This document shows, piece after piece, positions 1 through 7,897 of a stretch of DNA of 64,000 nt. The stretch spans positions 558,001-622,000 of the forward strand of contig NZ_JAUASW010000003.1 of assembly GCF_030345705.1 (NCBI RefSeq). The letters are read 5' to 3'. Every line of letters starts with the position of its first letter. The first letter of the stretch is position 1. The stretch comes from Pelomonas sp. SE-A7. GTDB taxonomy: Bacteria; Pseudomonadota; Gammaproteobacteria; Burkholderiales; Burkholderiaceae_C. The position numbers and the translations under genes are program-made. The notes beneath the pieces were generated by a model. It did not search any database and was not told the DNA's origin. It saw only the letters and a program-made list of their open reading frames with translations.

Positions 1-187
1 TGATTTCGCTGGGCTGCAGCGAGCCGCAGACCGCCGGCCGCTCCGGATGGCCGAAGATCTTGCAGCGGTCCTGCTCGTCGAGCTGGATGCAGCGCACGCC
101 GGCCGGCTTGCCATCCGGCATGCCCGGAATCGGCGAGCTGATCGAAGGCGCGATGCAGCAGGCGGCGCAGTGGGAACGGCATTCCAT
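1..187 (-). CDS. YkgJ-family cysteine cluster protein (N-terminal part)
   Basis: The gene runs off the left edge, so only its first 62 codons are visible. The protein opens MECRSHCAACC and continues with an IQLD..DRCKIFG segment and a later VCGSL cysteine. This spacing of Cys residues (C3, C7, C10, C11, then two more) is the pattern of the YkgJ/UPF0153 zinc- or iron-binding cysteine cluster family, small cytoplasmic proteins of unknown function. The start is the ATG whose complement lies at 185-187. It is divergent from mnmG, with about 109 bases between the two starts. The family call is good; a precise function is not available. Confidence 0.8.
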   Translation of the reverse strand, partial: MECRSHCAACCIAPSISSPIPGMPDGKPAGVRCIQLDEQDRCKIFGHPERPAVCGSLQPSEI

Positions 188-296
188 GGGCCTGGATTGT
201 CTATGCCCTTGCGAGGCCGCCGGCGTGGTGAACTGCCGTGACTTGTCCACAGGCGATCCGTAGAATCGCGGGTTTGCCCGAACCCCCAGCCAGCCC

Positions 297-2276
297 ATGC
301 TTTATCCCAAGGAATTCGATGTCATCGTCGTCGGTGGTGGCCACGCCGGCACCGAGGCCGCGCTGGCCGCGGCGCGGATGGGCGCCAGCACCCTGCTGCT
401 GACCCACAACATCGAGACCCTGGGCCAGATGAGCTGCAACCCGTCGATAGGCGGCATAGGCAAGGGCCACCTGGTCAAGGAAGTGGACGCGCTGGGCGGT
501 GCCATGGCCGCGGCCACCGACGAGTCGGGCATCCAGTTCCGCATCCTCAACGGCTCCAAAGGCCCGGCCGTGCGAGCCACCCGCGCCCAGGCCGACCGGG
601 TGCTCTACAAGGCCGCGATCCGCCATCGGCTTGAGAACCAACCGAACCTGATGCTGTTCCAGCAGGCGGTGGACGACCTGATGGTCGAGGGCGACCGTGT
701 GGTCGGTGCCGTCACCCAGAGCGGCCTGCGCTTCCGCGCCCGCGCCGTGGTGCTGACCGCCGGCACCTTCCTGGATGGCCGCATCCACATCGGCCTGGAG
801 AACTTCAGCGCCGGCCGCGCCGGCGACCCGCCGGCGGTCTCGCTGTCCGGCCGGCTCAAGGAGCTGAAGCTGCCCCAGGGCCGGCTCAAGACCGGCACGC
901 CGCCGCGCATCGATGGCCGCACGATCGACTTCTCGCGCTGCGAGGAGCAGCCCGGCGACCTGGACCCGATCCCGGTGTTCAGCTTCATGGGCTCGGCCGC
1001 CCAGCATCCCAAGCAGCTGCCCTGCTGGATCACGCACACCAACGAACGCACCCACGAGATCATCCGCTCAGGCTTTGACCGCAGCCCGATGTTCACCGGC
1101 GTGATCGAGGGCGTGGGCCCGCGCTACTGCCCGTCCATAGAAGACAAGATCAACCGCTTCGCCGACAAGGACAGCCACCAGATCTTCCTGGAGCCCGAGG
1201 GTCTGACGACCCACGAGTTCTACCCGAACGGCATCTCCACCTCCCTGCCCTTCGACATCCAGCTGGCGGCCGTCCGTTCCATCCCCGGCCTGGAAAACGC
1301 CCACATCCTGCGGCCCGGCTACGCCATCGAGTACGACTACTTCGACCCGCGCGAGCTGAAGAGCACATTTGAGACCCGGGCCATCAACGGCCTGTTTTTC
1401 GCCGGCCAGATCAACGGCACGACCGGCTACGAGGAGGCGGCCGCCCAGGGCCTGTTCGCCGGCCTGAATGCCGCGCTGCAGGTCCAGGGCCGTGAAGCCT
1501 GGCTGCCCGGCCGCGACCAGGCCTACCTGGGCGTGCTGGTCGACGACCTGATCACCAAGGGCGTGACCGAGCCCTACCGCATGTTCACCAGCCGGGCCGA
1601 GTTCCGGCTGCAGCTGCGCGAAGACAACGCCGACCTGCGCCTGACCGAGGCCGGCCGCGAGCTGGGCCTGGTGGACGACGCCCGCTGGGACGCCTTCAAC
1701 CGCAAGCGCGATGCTGTTTCACGTGAAACAGAGAAGCTGAAGTCGAGCTTTGTTCACCCGGGCATCCTGCCGGCGGCCGACGCCGAGCGTCTGGTCGGCA
1801 AGGCGCTGGAGCGTGAATACACCTTCATCGACCTGCTGCGCCGACCCGGCGTGGGCTACGACACCCTGGCCGAGGTGGCCGCCATCGCCCGCCCGGAAAT
1901 GCGGATCTCTCGCTCAGCCCTGCATGAAGAGCTGGGCCAGACCCTGGCCGATGCCGTGGTCGAGCTGGTCGAGACCAGCATCAAATACGCCGGCTACATC
2001 AACAAGCAGGTCGAGGACGTGGCCCGTGCCGCGCACTACGAGCACCTGAAGCTGCCCGAGGACCTGGACTACGGCCAGGTCAGCGCCCTCTCCATCGAGG
2101 TCCGCCAGAAACTCAGCAAGCACCGGCCCGAGACCCTGGGCCAGGCCTCGCGGATCTCGGGCGTGACGCCGGCCGCGATCTCGCTGCTGCTGATCCACCT
2201 GAAGAAGGGCCGCTTCAAGGGCTTCGACGGCGCCCCGAGTGCCGCCTCCAACGACGACGACAGCGCTGCCGCATGA
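297..2276 (+). CDS. mnmG: tRNA 5-carboxymethylaminomethyluridine synthase MnmG (GidA)
   Basis: This is the FAD-dependent large subunit of the MnmE-MnmG complex, which installs (carboxymethyl)aminomethyl on U34 of wobble-reading tRNAs in the cytoplasm. The 659-residue protein has the usual length. The N-terminal dinucleotide fold carries VGGGHAGTEAALAAARMG at about residues 12-29. Both family signatures are present: GPRYCPSIEDKINRF in the middle and GQINGTTGYEEAAAQG near residue 375. The C-terminal helical domain that contacts MnmE is complete. Its coding sequence contains a perfect parS site (1715-1730). rsmG follows after a palindrome-rich 70-base gap, the classical gidA-gidB order of origin-proximal DNA. 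Confidence 0.98.
   Translation: MLYPKEFDVIVVGGGHAGTEAALAAARMGASTLLLTHNIETLGQMSCNPSIGGIGKGHLVKEVDALGGAMAAATDESGIQFRILNGSKGPAVRATRAQADRVLYKAAIRHRLENQPNLMLFQQAVDDLMVEGDRVVGAVTQSGLRFRARAVVLTAGTFLDGRIHIGLENFSAGRAGDPPAVSLSGRLKELKLPQGRLKTGTPPRIDGRTIDFSRCEEQPGDLDPIPVFSFMGSAAQHPKQLPCWITHTNERTHEIIRSGFDRSPMFTGVIEGVGPRYCPSIEDKINRFADKDSHQIFLEPEGLTTHEFYPNGISTSLPFDIQLAAVRSIPGLENAHILRPGYAIEYDYFDPRELKSTFETRAINGLFFAGQINGTTGYEEAAAQGLFAGLNAALQVQGREAWLPGRDQAYLGVLVDDLITKGVTEPYRMFTSRAEFRLQLREDNADLRLTEAGRELGLVDDARWDAFNRKRDAVSRETEKLKSSFVHPGILPAADAERLVGKALEREYTFIDLLRRPGVGYDTLAEVAAIARPEMRISRSALHEELGQTLADAVVELVETSIKYAGYINKQVEDVARAAHYEHLKLPEDLDYGQVSALSIEVRQKLSKHRPETLGQASRISGVTPAAISLLLIHLKKGRFKGFDGAPSAASNDDDSAAA
1715..1730. 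promoter_or_regulatory. parS centromere site, perfect, inside mnmG
   Basis: The sequence TGTTTCACGTGAAACA is a perfect 16-base palindrome identical to the conserved bacterial chromosomal parS consensus. It lies in the coding sequence of mnmG. It would be the nucleation site for ParB encoded at 9069-10037. Confidence 0.97.
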
Positions 2277-2337
2277 GTCCCGCTCGGCCGCCCGAAGGGA
2301 CTCATTCCCGCTTGGCGGGATGGCGCGCAGCGCCAAG
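2273..2337. repeat. Cluster of palindromes between mnmG and rsmG
   Basis: Three hairpins follow one another. ATGAGTCCC (2273-2281) pairs with GGGACTCAT (2297-2305), with an inner TCGG/CCGA stem. TCCCGC (2306-2311) pairs with GCGGGA (2315-2320). CTTGGCG (2311-2317) pairs with CGCCAAG (2331-2337), competing with an inner TGGCGC/GCGCCA stem. The first arm includes the mnmG stop codon. No T-run follows, so this is a mosaic palindromic repeat rather than a simple terminator, though it could stabilise or attenuate the mnmG-rsmG message. Confidence 0.8.
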
Positions 2338-2346
2338 GGTGCAAAC

Positions 2347-3000
2347 ATGACCGATTTCGACTCCCTGCGCCCGCCACTGGCGGCGGCCGCGCAGTCGCTG
2401 GGCCTGGGCCTCAGCGACTCCCAGCTGGACCAGCTGCTCGCCTACCTGGGCCTGATCCAGAAATGGAACAAGGTCTACAACCTGACCGCCGTCCGCGACC
2501 CGCAGGCCATGCTGACCCAGCATCTGGTGGACAGCCTCAGCCTGATTCCGGCCTTGCGCCGCCAGGCGGCTGGCAATCCGCTGCGACTCATGGACGTGGG
2601 TAGTGGTGGCGGCCTGCCCGGCGTGGTCGTCGCCATCTGCGAACCCAACATCGATGTCACCTGCGTCGATGCCGTCGCCAAGAAGGCCAGCTTCATCAAG
2701 CAGGTAGCCGCCGAGCTGGGCCTGAAGAACCTGCATGGCGAGCATTCGCGGGTCGAGGCACTGAAGGTCGAGCCCTTCGACCTGATCACCTCGCGCGCCT
2801 TTGCCTCGCTGCTGGACTTCACCACGCTGACCCGCCAGCACCTGAAGCCCGGGGCGATCTGGCTGGCCATGAAGGGCCAGCACCCGGCCGACGAACTGAC
2901 CGCCCTACCCTCGGACCTGGACGTGTTTCACGTGGAACAACTGCAGGTGCCGGGCCTGGATGCCCAGCGCTGTCTCATCTGGATCAAACCGCGCGCCTGA
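2347..3000 (+). CDS. rsmG: 16S rRNA (guanine527-N7)-methyltransferase RsmG (GidB)
   Basis: RsmG uses S-adenosylmethionine to methylate N7 of G527 in 16S rRNA. The start chosen is the ATG opening MTDFDSLRPPL, giving 217 residues, the normal family size; the reading frame is open further upstream but that part runs through the palindrome cluster. The SAM-binding motif LMDVGSGGGLPGVVVAI is clear, followed by the acidic VDAVAKKASF motif and the ITSRAFASL segment. A second parS site lies near its 3' end. parA begins 70 bases downstream, so the genes may be partly co-transcribed. Confidence 0.97.
   Translation: MTDFDSLRPPLAAAAQSLGLGLSDSQLDQLLAYLGLIQKWNKVYNLTAVRDPQAMLTQHLVDSLSLIPALRRQAAGNPLRLMDVGSGGGLPGVVVAICEPNIDVTCVDAVAKKASFIKQVAAELGLKNLHGEHSRVEALKVEPFDLITSRAFASLLDFTTLTRQHLKPGAIWLAMKGQHPADELTALPSDLDVFHVEQLQVPGLDAQRCLIWIKPRA
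2924..2939. promoter_or_regulatory. parS centromere site, one mismatch, inside rsmG
   Basis: TGTTTCACGTGGAACA differs from the palindromic parS consensus at one base (G for A at the twelfth position). It lies in the 3' end of rsmG, about 130 bases before the parA start and 1.2 kb from the perfect site in mnmG. Confidence 0.9.
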
Positions 3001-3070
3001 GCCGCAATTGATCCACGGGCCGGGCGCCCTTCCCGGCTACCATCGCTGCCTGACAAGAATGACCAGACTG

Positions 3071-3838
3071 ATGGCCAAGATCTTCTGCATTGCCAATCAA
3101 AAGGGCGGGGTCGGCAAGACCACTACCACCGTCAACCTGGCCGCCGGCCTGGCCCAGGTCGGCCAGCGCGTGCTGGTGGTGGACCTGGACCCGCAGGGCA
3201 ACGCGACCATGGGTTCGGGCATAGACAAGCGCAAGCTGGAACTCAGCATCTACGACGTGCTGCTGGAGTCGGCCTCCATCGCCGAGGCCAAGACCCGCAA
3301 CGACAAGGTCGGCTATGACGTGCTGGGCGCCAACCGCGAACTGGCCGGCGCCGAGGTCGAACTGGTCGAGCTGGAGCGCCGTGAGAAGCGGCTCAAGGCC
3401 GCCCTGGCCGAGGTCAAGAACGACTACGACTTCGTGCTGATCGACTGCCCGCCTTCGCTCTCGATGCTGACGCTGAACGGCCTGTGCTCGGCCCATGGCG
3501 TGATCGTGCCCATGCAGTGCGAGTACTTCGCGCTGGAAGGCCTGTCCGACCTGGTCAACACCATCAAGCAGGTCCACGCCAACCTGAATTCGGACCTGGA
3601 GATCATCGGCCTGCTGCGCGTGATGTTCGACCCACGCATCACCCTGCAACAGCAGGTCAGCGAGCAACTCAAGGCCCATTTCGGCGACAAGGTGTTCGAC
3701 ACCGTGATCCCGCGCAATGTGCGCCTGGCCGAGGCGCCCAGCTACGGCCTGCCCGGCGTGGTCTTCGACCCGGCCTCCAAGGGCGCCCAGTCCTTCGTCG
3801 AATTCGCCCGCGAGATGGTGCGGCGGATCGGCAAGTAA
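3071..3838 (+). CDS. parA: Chromosome-partitioning ATPase ParA (Soj)
   Basis: ParA is a dimerising ATPase that binds nucleoid DNA and drives segregation of ParB-parS complexes. The 255-residue protein starts MAKIFCIANQKGG. It has the deviant Walker A motif KGGVGKTTTT near residues 11-20, the DLDPQGNAT motif (A') and the IDCPPSLSMLT Walker B region. An in-frame ATG lies 12 bases upstream, but MAKIF is the family-typical start. Two parS sites lie just upstream and parB is 5.2 kb downstream. The genes that follow are unrelated to partition, which is unusual since parA and parB are commonly adjacent. Confidence 0.97.
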   Translation: MAKIFCIANQKGGVGKTTTTVNLAAGLAQVGQRVLVVDLDPQGNATMGSGIDKRKLELSIYDVLLESASIAEAKTRNDKVGYDVLGANRELAGAEVELVELERREKRLKAALAEVKNDYDFVLIDCPPSLSMLTLNGLCSAHGVIVPMQCEYFALEGLSDLVNTIKQVHANLNSDLEIIGLLRVMFDPRITLQQQVSEQLKAHFGDKVFDTVIPRNVRLAEAPSYGLPGVVFDPASKGAQSFVEFAREMVRRIGK

Positions 3839-3862
3839 GCAACCCGGCACCGCAGTACCCAC

Positions 3863-4624
3863 ATGACCCTGCTCGCCACCCTCGCGAAACGTGCCGAGGA
3901 GGCGGGCCTGAATGCCAGCGCCCCGCCGCAAGAAGCGCAGATCGATGGCTGGCTCTTGAGGCTGTCGCCGGGCAAGGCCAAGCGCTCGCGCTGCGTCAAT
4001 GCCCTGGCCCAGGGCAGGCTGCCCCTGCCCCAGCTGCTGGACCGCTGCGAAGCCGCCTTCGCCAAGAGCGGCCTGCCGCTGATCATTCGTATCACGCCCT
4101 ACTCCCAGCCGCCCGACCTGGACCTGCAGTTGCAGCGCCTGGGCTGGTTCGAATTCGACGCCGCCGACGTGATGGTGCGCGCCTCGCTGGACCACTTGCC
4201 CCAGCGCCACTTGCTGCGCGCCATAGACAACCCGGCCTATGCGCGGCTGGTCGGCCGGTTGCGAGGCTCCAGCGAGACCGAAATCCTGGCCCATGCCGAG
4301 CGCATGCAGCATGCACCGCGGCCCTACCAGGGCTATCTGCTGGAAGGGCCCGACGGCGAGCTGCAGGCCTGCGGCCAGATCGTGGTCGACGAGGACATGG
4401 TGGGCCTGTTCGACATCTTCACGCCGCCCGAGAAGCGCGGCCAAGGACATGCCAAGGCGCTGTGCGAGGCCCTGTTGCGCGAGGCCCGGGCCCAGGGCGC
4501 CTACCGGGCCTATCTGCAGGTCGGCACCGACAACAAGGTGGCCCAGCGGCTCTATGCGAGCCTGGGATTCGAGTTCGCCTACCGCTACCACTACCGCAGC
4601 AAGGACCCGTCGGCGGCCGACTGA
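3863..4624 (+). CDS. GNAT-family N-acetyltransferase
   Basis: The 253-residue protein has an N-terminal module with the IDGWLLRLSPGKAKRSRCVN stretch typical of a two-part GNAT family. Its C-terminal acetyl-CoA-binding domain carries the pyrophosphate-loop-like PEKRGQGHAKALCEALL and the late NKVAQRLYASLGFE motif. It would transfer an acetyl group to an unidentified amine. It lies 24 bases after parA on the same strand and is probably co-transcribed with it, but nothing ties it to chromosome segregation. The substrate cannot be told from sequence. Confidence 0.88.
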   Translation: MTLLATLAKRAEEAGLNASAPPQEAQIDGWLLRLSPGKAKRSRCVNALAQGRLPLPQLLDRCEAAFAKSGLPLIIRITPYSQPPDLDLQLQRLGWFEFDAADVMVRASLDHLPQRHLLRAIDNPAYARLVGRLRGSSETEILAHAERMQHAPRPYQGYLLEGPDGELQACGQIVVDEDMVGLFDIFTPPEKRGQGHAKALCEALLREARAQGAYRAYLQVGTDNKVAQRLYASLGFEFAYRYHYRSKDPSAAD

Positions 4625-4660
4625 GTCGACCGAGACCGGCCAGGCATGCAACCGGCTCGC

Positions 4661-5095
4661 TCAGCCGCGCGGCTTCCAGACCTTGATCAGGATGTGGCGG
4701 GTGAAGCCCGGCAGGTAGTCGTGCACATGGGCCACGCAAGTGAAGCCCAGGCTTTCGAACCACTCGGCCGTGCGGTCGGACAGGGTCTCGACCAGGGCAT
4801 CGACACAGCCCAGGCGCAGCGCCTCGGCCTCGGCCCGGCGCAGCAGGCCGGTGCCCAGGCCGCCGCCCCGCCAGTCGTCCTCGACCCAGACCTGGTCGAT
4901 GAACAGTCGGTGGAACTCGGTATGGCCGGTCAGGCCGGCGATCAGGTCCTCGCCTTCGTACAGGCCCAGTGAAAAGGCCTGCGGCCGGCCACCCGCCGAC
5001 TGGGCCTGGCGATAGCCATGCTCGCCTTCGGCGACCCGTGCAGCGTCTTCGGCGGGCAGGCCCAGCTGCCAGCGCCGGTTGTCGGCTGCGCTCAA
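4661..5095 (-). CDS. GNAT-family N-acetyltransferase overlapping argC
   Basis: This compact 144-residue protein is a single GNAT domain. The acetyl-CoA loop is WRGGGLGTGLLRRAEAEALR, with QVWVEDD before it and WFESLGF near the C-terminus. Its ATG overlaps the stop of argC by four bases (ATGA at 5092-5095), which indicates translational coupling and one operon. The context invites a role around arginine metabolism or modification of a related amine, but this is inference only; the sequence shows only the fold. It is convergent with the preceding acetyltransferase gene. Confidence 0.85.
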   Translation of the reverse strand: MSAADNRRWQLGLPAEDAARVAEGEHGYRQAQSAGGRPQAFSLGLYEGEDLIAGLTGHTEFHRLFIDQVWVEDDWRGGGLGTGLLRRAEAEALRLGCVDALVETLSDRTAEWFESLGFTCVAHVHDYLPGFTRHILIKVWKPRG

Positions 5096-6033
5096 AGCCC
5101 CAGGGCCTCGTCGACGCCCAGGTGCACGTTCATCGACTGCACGGCGGCGCCGCTGGCGCCCTTGCCCAGGTTGTCCAGGCGGGCCATGACCAGCACTTGC
5201 GTCTCACTGCCGAACACGAAGAGGTCGACCCGGTTGCTGTCGTTGCAGGCCTGCACGTCGAAGAAGCCCTCGGCCAGCGTGCCGGCATCGCGCAGCGGCA
5301 TCACGCGGATGAAGCGCTCGCCCTCGTAGTGGCGGCTCAGCGCCTCGTGCAGATGCTCGGCCTTGGTGCCGGCCTTGAGCAGGCTCAGGTGCAGCGGCAC
5401 GGTCACGGCCAGGCCCTTGTAGAAGTTGCCGACTATGGGCATGAAGACCGGCGCGGTTTTCAGTCCGGTATGGGCCATCATCTCGGGCAAATGCTTGTGC
5501 GCCAGGCCCAGGGCATAGGGCCGCGGCGACGTGAGCTTGGGCTCACTTGCTGCCTCGTACTCGGTAATCATGGACTTGCCGCCGCCGGAATAGCCGGTGA
5601 TCGAGGTGGCAGAGATCAGGGCCTCGGGGCTCAAGAGGCCGGCATCGACCAATGGGCGCACGGCCAGGATGAAGGCGCTGGCATGGCAGCCCGGGTTGGC
5701 GATGCGCTTGGACTGGCGGATCGAATCGCGCTGGCCCTTGCAAAGCTCGGGCAGGCCGAAGCTCCAGCCGGCCACCGTGCGATGGGCCGTGCTGGCGTCG
5801 ATCAAACAGGTCTTTGGATTGGTCACCATGGCCGCCGCTTCGCGCGAGGCGGCGTCGGGCAGGCACAGGAAGGACACGTCGGAAGCATTCAGCAATCGCG
5901 CCCGCTCGGCCGGGTCCTTGCGCTTGTCGGCATCGATCTTCAGCACCTCGATGTCGCTGCGCTGGGACAGGTATTCATGGATGCGCAGCCCGGTCGTGCC
6001 TTCCTGGCCGTCCACATACACCGCGTAAGTCAT
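5092..6033 (-). CDS. argC: N-acetyl-gamma-glutamyl-phosphate reductase, type 2
   Basis: ArgC reduces N-acetyl-gamma-glutamyl phosphate to the semialdehyde with NADPH, the third step of arginine synthesis. The 313-residue protein belongs to the shorter type-2 subfamily: it starts MTYAVYVDGQEGTTGLRIHE, contains DVSFLCLPDAAS, and carries the catalytic cysteine in NPGCHASAFIL. The HKHLPEMMAHTG segment supplies the conserved histidines. It is the first gene of a two-gene operon with the overlapping acetyltransferase. It is divergent from the small hydrolase at 6090, with a 56-base gap holding both promoters. Confidence 0.96.
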   Translation of the reverse strand: MTYAVYVDGQEGTTGLRIHEYLSQRSDIEVLKIDADKRKDPAERARLLNASDVSFLCLPDAASREAAAMVTNPKTCLIDASTAHRTVAGWSFGLPELCKGQRDSIRQSKRIANPGCHASAFILAVRPLVDAGLLSPEALISATSITGYSGGGKSMITEYEAASEPKLTSPRPYALGLAHKHLPEMMAHTGLKTAPVFMPIVGNFYKGLAVTVPLHLSLLKAGTKAEHLHEALSRHYEGERFIRVMPLRDAGTLAEGFFDVQACNDSNRVDLFVFGSETQVLVMARLDNLGKGASGAAVQSMNVHLGVDEALGL

Positions 6034-6089
6034 TTCAATCGCTCCAGCACAATGCCAACAAAGAGGTTGCGAAGCATAAGGCCAACACC

Positions 6090-6635
6090 ATGTCCCACGT
6101 CCCCCGTGTGCTGATACTGCCCGGCTGGCAGAACTCCGGCCCCGAGCATTGGCAGAGCCGCTGGGAGGCCCTGTACGGCGACGAGCGGGTCGAGCAGGAC
6201 GACTGGCAGCATCCGCGCCGCGGCGACTGGATGGCCCGGCTGGAGGAGGTGCTGCTGGCCGACGAGCGCCCCGCCCTGCTGGTGGCCCACAGCCTGGGCT
6301 GCCATCTGGTGGCCGGCTGGGCCGAGCATTCGCAGCACACCGGGCGAGTCCAAGGCGCGCTGCTGGTGGCGCCGCCGGACTGCGAGCGCGAGGACTTTCC
6401 GCCGCAGCTGCACAACTGGCGCCAGGTCCGCCGTGGCCGCCTGCCCTTTCCCAGCCTCGCGGTGCTGGCCACCGACGACCCCTATGGCAGCCTGGAGCGC
6501 GGCACGGAACTGGCCCAGCAATGGGGCTCGGACCTGGTCATCGCCGGCGCGCGCGGCCACCTGAACGCCGCCTCGGGCCTGGGCGACTGGCCCGAGGGCC
6601 GGGCCCTGCTCGATCAGCTCTCGCGTTCGACGTAG
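6090..6635 (+). CDS. RBBP9/YdeN-family alpha/beta serine hydrolase
   Basis: The 181-residue protein begins MSHVPRVLILPGWQNSGPEH, the hallmark of the RBBP9/YdeN family. The nucleophile elbow is VAHSLGCHL, the acidic residue is in LATDDPYGS, and the catalytic histidine is in GARGHLNAASGLG. These small cytoplasmic hydrolases have poorly defined ester or peptide substrates. The ATG chosen fits the family N-terminus; the open frame extends upstream into argC antisense sequence. Its 3' end overlaps the convergent membrane-protein gene by 22 bases. Confidence 0.92.
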   Translation: MSHVPRVLILPGWQNSGPEHWQSRWEALYGDERVEQDDWQHPRRGDWMARLEEVLLADERPALLVAHSLGCHLVAGWAEHSQHTGRVQGALLVAPPDCEREDFPPQLHNWRQVRRGRLPFPSLAVLATDDPYGSLERGTELAQQWGSDLVIAGARGHLNAASGLGDWPEGRALLDQLSRST

Positions 6636-6904
6636 GCCCAGAGGATGGCCAGGCCGGTCAGGCCCAGCACGGCGGCGGCCAGCAGCGCCGGCTGGGTCGG
6701 CAGGCCGGTCACGCTCAGCTGCAAAGCCAGCAGGCCGGTGCCCATGGCTGCGCCTATCACCGGCCCGCGCCGGGCCCAACTCCAGCGCCGCTGCTGCCTG
6801 GTCAGGCGCTGCATCACCGAAGCCGTGAAGCCCTCGTCGGGCACCGGGTCCAGTCGGCCCTGGGCCAGCCAGGCTTCCAGTTCTCGTTCGTCCTTGTTGC
6901 TCAT
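6614..6904 (-). CDS. Small two-TM protein of a sigma-factor operon, possible anti-sigma factor
   Basis: The 96-residue protein has a charged cytoplasmic N-terminus (MSNKDERELEAWLAQGRLD, then PDEGFTASVMQRL) followed by two hydrophobic segments at about residues 47-65 and 72-90. The PDEGFTASVM motif resembles the linker region of small membrane anti-sigma factors. Its ATG overlaps the stop of the sigma gene by four bases, so the two are translationally coupled. No zinc-binding anti-sigma motif is present. An anti-sigma role is inferred from size, topology and coupling and is unproven. Confidence 0.75.
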   Translation of the reverse strand: MSNKDERELEAWLAQGRLDPVPDEGFTASVMQRLTRQQRRWSWARRGPVIGAAMGTGLLALQLSVTGLPTQPALLAAAVLGLTGLAILWAYVERES

Positions 6905-7461
6905 GCAACCTCCTTCCAGGCTTGCAGCCATTCGCGCAGCTTGGCTTTGCCGCGCTGCACATGGGACTTCAGCGTGCCCAGCGGCAGATCCATCACCTGG
7001 GCCGCTTCCTCGTGGCTCAGACCCAGCTCGGCGCAGTGCATCAGGGCCTGGCGCTCCATCCTCGGCAGCCGGTCCAGCGCCCGTGCCAGGTCAAGCTTGA
7101 GGCCCGGAGCGGATGCGGCTGCCGCCAGTTGCTCTAGCGCCGCCTCGTCGTCCTCGGTCTCAAGACGGCCACGGCGATGGGATTCCAGGAACACCGAGTA
7201 GGCCAGGCGGAACAGCCAGGTCGAGAAACGCGACTCGCCGCGGAACTGGTCCAGCTTGCGCCACAGCCGCAGAAAGACCTCCTGCGCCAGCTCGTCTGCC
7301 CGGGCCCCATCGCCGTGCACCAGCCGCCTCAGCTGGGCCCGGACCAGGCCCTGATGGCGCCGCACCAGCTGTTCGAAGGCACGGGCGTCGCCGCTGAGCT
7401 GCACGCGCTGGACCAGGAGGGCGTCGAGCCTATCTTCCTGATCCGCTCGCGCTTCAGCCAT
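6901..7461 (-). CDS. ECF-type RNA polymerase sigma factor
   Basis: The 186-residue protein has sigma region 2 (DELAQEVFLRLWRKLDQFRG, then FSTWLFRLAYSVFLESHRR) and region 4 (LDRLPRMERQALMHCAELG, then SHEEAAQVMDLPLGTLKSHV). This two-domain layout defines group 4 (extracytoplasmic function) sigma factors. It sits between a DUF6249-like membrane protein upstream (8-base overlap) and the small two-TM protein downstream (4-base overlap), so the three form one compact operon. The controlled regulon is not evident. Confidence 0.94.
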   Translation of the reverse strand: MAEARADQEDRLDALLVQRVQLSGDARAFEQLVRRHQGLVRAQLRRLVHGDGARADELAQEVFLRLWRKLDQFRGESRFSTWLFRLAYSVFLESHRRGRLETEDDEAALEQLAAAASAPGLKLDLARALDRLPRMERQALMHCAELGLSHEEAAQVMDLPLGTLKSHVQRGKAKLREWLQAWKEVA

Positions 7462-7846
7462 GCTGGCGCGGCCCCCGGCTGGCCATCCACCAGCTCAGCA
7501 GATAGCCCAGGCCGATCATGGCCGGCAGCAGGGCCAGGCCCCAGAGCTCGCCCAGGCGATGGCCCTCGGTGTACTCCAGCGGCAGGGCCACCAAAGTCAG
7601 CCACAGGCCGATGGCACCGCACAGCAGCACGAAGCCGTGGCGCCGGTCCGCCTCGGCCGGCGCGCGCTGCGTCAGCATTTGCGGCGGCAGCGGCTGGTTG
7701 CGGTCGGCCAGCTCCAGCAGAAAGGCGTAGCGCCGCTCCTGCAGTCGGGCATGGTGGCGCAAGGCCGCGATCAGCACGATCACCGGCCCCGCGGCCATCG
7801 CCAAGGCCATGGCGACAAAGCCCAGTCCCTCGAACAGTTCTCTCAT
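7454..7846 (-). CDS. DUF6249-like small membrane protein
   Basis: The 130-residue protein has an N-terminal transmembrane segment (FVAMALAMAAGPVIVLIAAL), a charged central stretch rich in Arg and Gln, and two further hydrophobic segments near residues 71-90 and 100-118. This arrangement resembles DUF6249 proteins, which often precede ECF sigma genes. The start is preceded by a good AAGGAGA ribosome-binding site. It is the first gene of the sigma operon and may sense or buffer the envelope signal; that role is inferred from position only. Confidence 0.78.
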   Translation of the reverse strand: MRELFEGLGFVAMALAMAAGPVIVLIAALRHHARLQERRYAFLLELADRNQPLPPQMLTQRAPAEADRRHGFVLLCGAIGLWLTLVALPLEYTEGHRLGELWGLALLPAMIGLGYLLSWWMASRGPRQHG

Positions 7847-7897
7847 GATGCTTTCTCCTTCCTCACATCCAACGGCTTCGCCTTGTAGCAGGCCAGT

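Noticed and set aside
2984..4651. A long antisense open frame (555 codons) across parA and the acetyltransferase
   Set aside because: Its composition is the His/Gln/Ala/Gly/Leu-rich pattern of antisense frames in GC-rich DNA, and it lies opposite well-identified genes.
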